NCBI GenBank assembly: GCA_002286715.1
Contig: NSJX01000043.1
Span: 1-62,999 of the forward strand
Length of the DNA: 62,999 bases
Reading direction: 5' to 3'
DNA from: Dentipellis sp. KUC8613
Taxonomy: Eukaryota; Basidiomycota; Agaricomycetes; Russulales; Hericiaceae
Under the pieces are notes generated by a model. It worked only from the letters and a program-made list of their open reading frames with translations, was not told the origin of the DNA and ran no database searches. This document shows, piece after piece, positions 56,602 to 62,999 of this stretch; the stretch's first letter is position 1, and each line of letters begins with the position of its first letter. The position numbers and the translations under genes are program-made.

Positions 56602-59061
56602 CTACCTCTTCGCTGACCGCGCCTTCTCCGAGATACGCTGTGATTTGCGGGACCCATTTCCAGCGTCGGCCTTAGTAGATGCGCGGGTCCGTTTGCGCGT
56701 ACGCTTGCGAGTCTGGGGAGCCGACGCGCGCACCGCCTTTGCTTGCGTGTCCTCGCGTGACGAACCCACAGGTAAAAGCCGTATATCCAAGATCTCGGCG
56801 ATATCGAGACACTGCGAGAGTAATTTGCGAACGAAGCCGTATAGTTGTGAATACGTCGACAAATTCCCGAGTTCGAACTCTCTCAAGAGATAGCTGTTCA
56901 TGAGGATGTAGCTGAACACACGTATGGGTCCCAAAAAGTCTTTCAGCTCTTGAGGCATGAGTCCTTCCAGCTCCTCGACGAGGTCCCCACCGGCAGTGAT
57001 CACCTTTTCACGTTCTCGACTGCACTGAGAGTCTTGTTGAAAAATCCGAGCAACATGCCGTCGTGTATTCTCATTGCCAGCACGAACAGTGATAGTCCAG
57101 AGAAAGACCCAGAATAACGATTCGAGATCGTGCTCGAAATTATGGATCATGCGGGGAGATTCGCTCTCCTCAATCGTGCTGAGTGACGGAAGGCCGTGGA
57201 ATTCCACTGCCTTTGTTGGCCAGTAGATATAGTCTTGACGTTGGATCTCGATAGGCATGAAGAATGACGTGCCCTGAGTGTCCCTCGAGGTGAGTCATGT
57301 ATGATGATAGGGAAAGAGGAGACATACCGTCTTTGGGTCGGCACTCCCCTGACCCTCCGGATCGAATTTTTTCGCATACTCCAGGTCGCTTAGGACGCCC
57401 CGGCCTTGCATCTCTGCTTTCGAGAACCATAGCATGTTTCCTCCGCTGATGTCGCGGTGGACCCAGCCGGCGAGGAACATGAGTTGAAGACCTGCACAGA
57501 AGACTTCAACATGGGCCAGATGATCGGCAACAGAAAGGAAGTATCACCTGTAAGACAATCTTGCATCCCTCTGATGACAGTCTTGAGCTCTCGCACATTA
57601 TGCAGCGCCTCGCATACCTCATCGAAAACCACACGATATTGTCGCTTCCGTACGTGATCCACAGGGTGACTTATTGCATTCTCGCCGGGTGGCGGAGCTG
57701 GCGTGAATGCAAGATTCGCTTGCGACGAATCGACACAGGGGATAGAAGACACATCCGCAGTTGTAGACGGTCTCGATCGGACACCTTGCTGGTCGCAGTC
57801 AACGGTCAAGAAATAGTTCTTGTACTTCATGCCGCGAAGGGCCGTACGAAGAATATCCTCATCTGCTTGGCTGACCCCAGTGAAATGAGGGAGCCCACTC
57901 GTGCCTTCCTCTTCGAGTCTCTTGGCAAATGCATCGAGGTCCTCGAATAGGTCGTCCTGAATCTGCTTCTCCGTCCTTGCCCCTTCGTCTAGCCACACAT
58001 CCTTCAGGATCTTGTTCGTCGCACCTGCAATCGGGGTCAAGTTGTCGAAGCTGCCGACTTCAATGACCTCGAACACGCGCGTCGATCTTCCCGTGACACG
58101 CCGCGGGTCCAGATGCTCCGAGATGGTGCGCAGAGTCTTGAAATAGCGGTCTTGTACTCGGAACACGAGGCAATAGTCGCGCTTCGTGTCAGTCTCGTCG
58201 AATCGCCGCTGGACGGACACATCGAAGCCCAGCTCGTCCGCTCTAGCAAAGATGAATGAAGCAAGGATGCGTACAACAGTGAAGATGTCCTGCAGTGCGG
58301 CAAATCAGAAAGCCACAACAAGCAGCGAATGAGAATGCAAGCATACTTTTGTAATGTCGAGGGAGATGGATTTTGCACAATGGGAGCGTGACCAGTACCA
58401 GAGCGTCATCTGAGTGCCCTCAAACGTCATCTGGGGAAACCGGATGAGAAATGGTTTTCGGCCGATAAGGCAAAGCGAAATACGCACACTGTAGGTAAAC
58501 AGACGCTTTGCGTCCTCGTTCATGACACGCACTGGATGTCTGGAGACACTCCAGCGATTCTGAAAAGTAATCACCATCGTCAAATGTGGAAGATAACCAT
58601 AGATTCGGTATACGCACCTCGACAATGTCATCGTTGCAAGAGCGGAGTCTCCATTGGCAGTTGACGACGCAATCCGCTTTGGTGGGACCAGCAGATGTCG
58701 CCGCTGTTGGTTTCGACAGAGCAAGATAGGCAGTCGCGCAGTCCGGCGAATCCGACAGTTCTGAATCGACCGTGTTGACCGGGTTTTGATGCAACGAGCA
58801 GAAAGCTAGTCGGTCTTTCACTTGAGCCTTCGCTATAGTTTCACATAACGTGGACGCGAGGATGTAGGAGGAGAAGTGGAACGTAGGTGAAGAGGGCAAT
58901 TGATGTACCCCAGGTACCTCGTAGCGACAGTCGTTTTGGACCACGAGCCCGGCCTTCAACAGCGCATCGAAGCAGGCTTGGACGTCTTCGTCGGACGGGC
59001 AGAAAGGTGCGTAATCGTGAAGAAACAACAAGGGGCAGACTTCAAGGAATTCGTCTTCCAT
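56602..59061 (-). CDS. FunK1-type fungal protein kinase D
   Basis: Minus-strand exons 59061-58618, 58559-58488, 58430-58347, 58289-57548, 57491-57328 and 57273-56602 give 725 residues. The middle exons of 72, 84 and 164 nt equal those of kinase C, showing common ancestry. The catalytic loop is WVHRDISGGNMLWFS (Asp about 461), followed by SDLEYAKKFDPEGQG, again with DLE for DFG. The C-terminus shares the RKSQRISEKARSAKR tail with C. The first ATG with supporting similarity is at 59061 (MEDEFLEV). Kinase C has roughly 60 more N-terminal residues, so an upstream exon may be missed. Confidence 0.82.
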
Positions 59062-59339
59062 TGGAGTGGATGCTGGCCAGTTCGCTGCAAACTGCAGCGT
59101 CAGTTTGGTCAATTGCTGTGGATTCAGCCTGAGTGTGGAATAGGGATCGAACGTCTACTGGCCTATGACTAGAGTAGTCGTACACGCTGACTTTGTATCG
59201 ACGAGATGAGATGATTGAACTCACATACAGAATACAACTAGGGTTGAAGTTTCCCGATGCAAGTGCTGCGCAAGGTGTTCAAGGTACATAAGAATGAGCT
59301 TCGGATTGCCTTCAACTGAAGGCGCTTTTGGACAAAGCG
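59062..59339. other. Upstream region of kinase D
   Basis: About 280 bp between the D start and the duplicated kinase upstream region; no distinct motif called. Confidence 0.3.
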
Positions 59340-59403
59340 CGCCAATGTGTCGGGTCATCACGTGTGTTGTGGTCGAGAACAGAGAGAACAGAAGTTCAAC
59401 CTA
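59340..59403 (+). repeat. Kinase upstream region, second copy, left part
   Basis: Matches 52680-52737, ending with TA (59402-59403) at the junction with element 2. A short agagaga-type expansion distinguishes it from the first copy. Confidence 0.9.
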
Positions 59404-59439
59404 TGGAGCGGTTCACTAAGTCGCCACCAACTTTGTATA
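59404..59439 (+). repeat. Left terminal inverted repeat of element 2
   Basis: 36 bp, perfect inverted copy of 62689-62724. Confidence 0.97.
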
Positions 59440-59594
59440 ACAGGTTCAACTTGAGTATAAATTACCTTAGACTTTATTGCTCTTGCAGAAAGGGTGCTTT
59501 CAGGTGAATGAAGACATCTGTAAGACAGATTGTCGAAATTCTCAAAACTTGGCAAGATGTCTTCTGAGATTTGGCCAGGTCATGTGCTACCTGC

Positions 59595-62507
59595 CTATTT
59601 AGGAAGTACCGTATCACGTGCTACGAGTGCCTTCTCCATCTGCCGTGCAAGGGTCTCGGGAATACGCCGGTGCGACTTGTATTGGCGTGAACTGAACTCC
59701 TTCACCTTCTTTTGGCAGTCCTTCGCATCCAACCCTTCTCCATATGCATCAACAAAGCGCCATGTCCGATGCTCCCACCGACGGATAGTGGCAACAGAGA
59801 CAGACTCCAAGGCCTTCGGAACATTTTCCTTCAGAGTCTCGAAGGTATAATCGCAATGATCTCGAAGCCACTTCTTCGATGCACCCCAATAATATTCAAT
59901 GAAGTTCAGCTCGCAATGGAATTTGGGTAAGAAAATGCAAAGATGCCCTGCAGCTTCGATGACTTCCTGAACGAGAGATTTTTGTTCCTCGAAGTCAGGC
60001 TGCGACTCGAGAATGCGCCGCGCACAGCAATCTGTGCATTCCGCATGGCACTTCTCTTTGCACTGCATGAGCAATCCCTTCCGCCAGAGCCCACGCTCTT
60101 TGAGAACCTGACGCATGCCTTTCGGTTCGTTTGGGTGTTCTTTATGCTGAGGAGGGAAGTTCATTGGCTGTATAATACGCTGATCATCAGCGCCATGTGC
60201 ATGATACCAGCCGTCGCGCATGCGCGCTTGCTTCCCGCCCGGCTTGAGATTCATCCGTGTCGCCCGAAGAGAGTCTTCGGCATATGCTGCGTGACCTTGA
60301 GAGTTATCGATTAAGAAAAGAGCTTGATATCCTGGGCCATGTGCATCCTCAAATGCTGGGATGATCTTTGTTTTGAGCTGAAATGCATTTAAGAACTCGA
60401 AGTCAGAGGATGTCCGATATATGACTTGATCAAAAGTTACCTGATTGACAAATAGTTCCCCTGTCCAGTACCCCTCGTAATTTTTTCCATACTCAAGACT
60501 CTGGCCTGCATCCTTCAACCAGCCAACTGTTGAGCAGATGACATCACTTCGATGAATCCCGCGACCCTGTCCCTTCTTCCTCAGTGGCTGTTCCCCATCC
60601 AATACCCAGCTTCGCTTCATGCCATCATTGGCTTGCATGGTGCTCTCGTCATGGGCGCAAACCACCAGCCGTGGCTCGACACAGTTCCATTTTGGGAGGC
60701 GCTCGTCGAGCTCGTGTTCGACATCACCAACAACATAACGAACAATGCGATGTCGATGGGACAAGAGTTCCGGTAAGAATCTTTTCTGGCGATCATGAAC
60801 CACATCGGGGCGCTCATGGCCATCATAATATAGTGCCTTCTTGTGCTCCGTGAAAGAGAACCCCTCGTCAAGCATCAGGCGACGCATTGTGGAAAGTGAG
60901 AAGCCTTTACCACCCGGCTTCAGCTGAAACTCAGGCAGGATTTCATCCTCAAGGTATTTTTTGAGACCCCGAGGCATTTCTTCCTGGACGGCAGACTGAG
61001 CAAATTCTCTTGCAGCTTCGGGAACCATCTGCTGTTTCGCGAACTTTGCGGCCTTAGCTGGATCAACTGCCCACTTGTTCGAGCGAAGATATGCACGCAT
61101 CTTTGCACGGACCGTCGGATCGCAAAGAATTGAGAAGACCTTTGCATTATTCCCACGCAGCGACTCCGGTAATGTTCTGTCTTTGATCCATCGCTGTGTC
61201 CACCGTCGCACCAAACGAGATCCCCAGTTCCGCGAGAAACCATTGGCTTCAGCGGCGATCCATGATGCCTCCATCATTCCCCTCCCGTTCTTTGTCATCA
61301 TACTCAAGCACGCCTGGATCGCGCGCGCCCGATACGATTGCAGCCCATTTTTACCAGAAACAAACACCTCGCGTCTCGATGCCAGGACTTTCTGGATATC
61401 GACAAGGGCTTTCCGGCGCTTTTCGGCAGCATCGGCCTGCTTCTTTTGGCGGGAAACAAGCACGGAAACATCGAGCTTTCGACGCTTTCGCACAGTGCCA
61501 GTTGGATCAGCAACAGACGGTGCGGGTTCAGGCTCTGGAGATGGTGTGTGCGATGCAAGGGGGCGCTTCAGTGTTCGGGAGGCTGATGGGATTGTGTCGG
61601 ATGGAGGGGAATATGGAGGGGCAGCAGCCAGCGGGTGCTGGGGCAGTATCCTTGCCGGTATGTCCTCGAGATCTTCTTCATACCAGTTGTCTGCTTCGGC
61701 ATCCGAGAGATAATCACCTTCATTATCAGAGGTGTCTGAGAGATATCCCGAGAATGCTTTGTGTTCAGGACCGTGGGTTTCATCAAGGTCGCTGCGTTGG
61801 GCAGCCGGTACATTGCAGCGAGAGGGAGCAGACGTAAAGAATGACGTGAATTGTTTCGCGCTTTTGCTGCGGGAAATTCACATTGTCAGATGGGCAAATA
61901 CGGTGCGATAAGGACATAAACAGACGTACGTTTCTCGCATTCTCGCATCCTGTTCTGCTTTATCCTTTGCGTTCTTCTTCTCCCTTCTCTTCGTTCTCCC
62001 CGATAGACCATTGTACCCCAAAGCCCTCTTTCTCTCGGCGGTGGACCATTGACTCGGCGTGACTTTCTGTGCAACAAGGCTCTTGTAGAGTGTTGGCTCG
62101 TTGTTCTCCACCTCGGCATCCGGGCGCGTGAATTCCTGCTCTTCGGACAGCATCCCGCGCCGCAAGTTTTCGATTAGCTCGTCTCCCTCCAATTCCGACA
62201 TCTCAAATTCAACCATCTCGGTGCAGTCTTCATCGGCCGCATTTGAGTCGGCATCCATCCAATCTTCTTCAACTCCCTCATACTCCCAATCAACTCGGCC
62301 GTTCCAGCCACAGACTTCCAACGGTGTGTCCTCTGTTTCGATTGTGATATCATCCGTGTTGATCACATTAATGTTGTTGTCAACAGTCGCATCGTTGTCG
62401 ATGTCCGTGTCGTTATCGATTGTCGATGCACGTCGCCCGTGAACGCGAGCGGCTCGGGCGTGAGCGGCTCGAGCTTTCGAGGCTTTCTGGGCTTTGGTGA
62501 GACCCAT
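59595..62507 (-). CDS. Transposase of element 2 (DD136E, three exons)
   Basis: Minus-strand exons 62507-61930, 61866-60441 and 60377-59595 give 928 residues. The 63-nt second intron is in phase and open, but removing it aligns the protein with the element 1 transposase, so it is called. The first 190 residues are basic then acidic and low in complexity. A second low-complexity stretch precedes the basic RKRRKLD motif (about 319-325). Catalytic acids are D599 in AHDESTMQAND, D692 in FLIDNSQGH and E829 in ELNFIEYYWG. Cysteines C774, C778, C782, C785 and C786 cluster in the 136-residue spacer. The C-terminal YKSHRRIPETLA motif parallels the element 1 tail. The start at 62507 is the first ATG after a TATAAA-like sequence. 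Confidence 0.88.
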
Positions 62508-62688
62508 AGCAGGGGCTCTTGGTTTATACCACACGCTCCTGTGTTTCTGTACTTATACATTATCGAACAATAAGGACTGTGGCCGGCCACAAGAGCGATC
62601 AGGCTAATGTGGACGGTGCCTCAGGGTTTGTTTCAAATTTCGCAATCCTCCCTGACCGATTTGGCCACGTCACGTGACTATATACCAC

Positions 62689-62724
62689 TATACAAAGTTG
62701 GTGGCGACTTAGTGAACCGCTCCA
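62689..62724 (-). repeat. Right terminal inverted repeat of element 2
   Basis: 36 bp, perfect inverted copy of 59404-59439. Confidence 0.97.
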
Positions 62725-62999
62725 TAGCTTCATCTTTTGACCTCTTACCATTCACCATAAGCTTAAGTCCACCGGCCGCATCTGAAAAGGTCAGCATTGT
62801 GCGTCATGTTGCTATGATCTCCTATCGGAGACACGTCGAACTTCGGCCACTCACAGACACGCTACCATATCCGTTCATTCAGCTGCGCCATTGTCCTCTT
62901 GGGCCACAACCAAGCCTCACCCTCGACACGTTCCACACTCGCGTGGCAGCGTCAAAGAAACACCGCCCATTGTCCATTGTCTGTCGTCTGGGTTTGAAA
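62725..62999 (+). repeat. Kinase upstream region, second copy, right part
   Basis: Continues the match to 52736-53010 (about 96 percent identical by eye). In the first copy the kinase C start codon lies 98 bp beyond the corresponding point, so a third C-type kinase start is expected about 98 bp past the window end. Confidence 0.9.

Larger units (their letters stand above)
59404..62724 (-). mobile_element. Complete TA-flanked DDE transposon (element 2)
   Basis: Perfect 36-bp terminal inverted repeats lie at 59404-59439 and 62689-62724 (ends TGGAGCGGTTCACTAAGTCG). They are flanked by TA at 59402-59403 and 62725-62726. The undisturbed target sequence at 52680-53010 has one TA at the insertion point and continues directly from the left flank into the right flank, proving both ends. 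The only gene is a three-exon transposase on the minus strand. Perfect repeats and an intact frame point to a recent insertion, later than the duplication of the kinase upstream region. Confidence 0.96.

Noticed and set aside
60378..60440. 63-nt in-phase segment of the element 2 transposase as coding
   Set aside because: It starts with GT and ends with AG; removing it restores alignment with element 1, and keeping it inserts 21 residues between conserved motifs.

Overview
The window looks like nuclear DNA from an agaricomycete (mushroom-forming basidiomycete). Coding genes are GC-rich and cut by many short GT-AG introns, mostly 48-65 nt. There are five intact or decayed FunK1-type fungal protein kinase genes, a family expanded in these fungi. 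A class II tRNA gene carries an intron, and there are no operons. Exon boundaries below were worked out by hand from splice sites, reading frame and comparison of paralogues inside the window.

Layout. 1-6.8 kb is transposon-rich: a complete TA-flanked DDE transposon (46-3089), AT-rich sequence, a truncated Tc1-like relic (4168-5304) and a GC-rich palindrome-bearing repeat. 6.9-25.6 kb is gene-dense: FunK1 kinase A (+), a glutamine synthetase-like gene (-), the autophagy protease ATG4 (+), FunK1 kinase B (-, paralogue of A), a decayed MFS transporter (-), a Rab7-like GTPase with a long insertion (+), tRNA-Leu(AAG) (-) and a small putative alpha/beta-barrel gene (+). 24.8-33.8 kb is a segmental tandem duplication: both copies kept a 12-exon flavin monooxygenase, but the small gene beside the second copy has decayed. 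34.9-42.3 kb holds a small unknown gene, an NAT9-like acetyltransferase with microexons and a divergent Gpr1/Ato acetate-transporter gene. 42.3-48.3 kb is gene-poor with degenerate repeats, followed by an auxin-efflux-carrier-type transporter. 51.4-63.0 kb is a FunK1 nest: a relic, kinase C (+), kinase D (-), and the duplicated upstream region of a third C-type copy whose coding sequence would start just past the window end.

The most striking structure is at the right end. A second complete transposon (59404-62724) of the same transposase family as the first, with perfect 36-bp terminal inverted repeats, sits at a TA inside the duplicated kinase upstream region. The uninterrupted version of that region survives upstream of kinase C at 52680-53010. 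The window therefore contains both the filled and the empty site, which fixes the element ends to the base. Both transposases have a DDE catalytic domain in which the second Asp and the Glu are separated by exactly 136 residues in each, with a cysteine cluster in the long spacer. Classical Tc1/mariner enzymes have a spacing of about 34-41. I regard this transposon family as the best candidate for something little described.

There is no evidence of a single pathway linking the genes. The window reads as housekeeping genes (ATG4, Rab7-like, NAT9-like, tRNA) embedded among lineage-expanded kinases, duplicated oxidoreductases and mobile elements.
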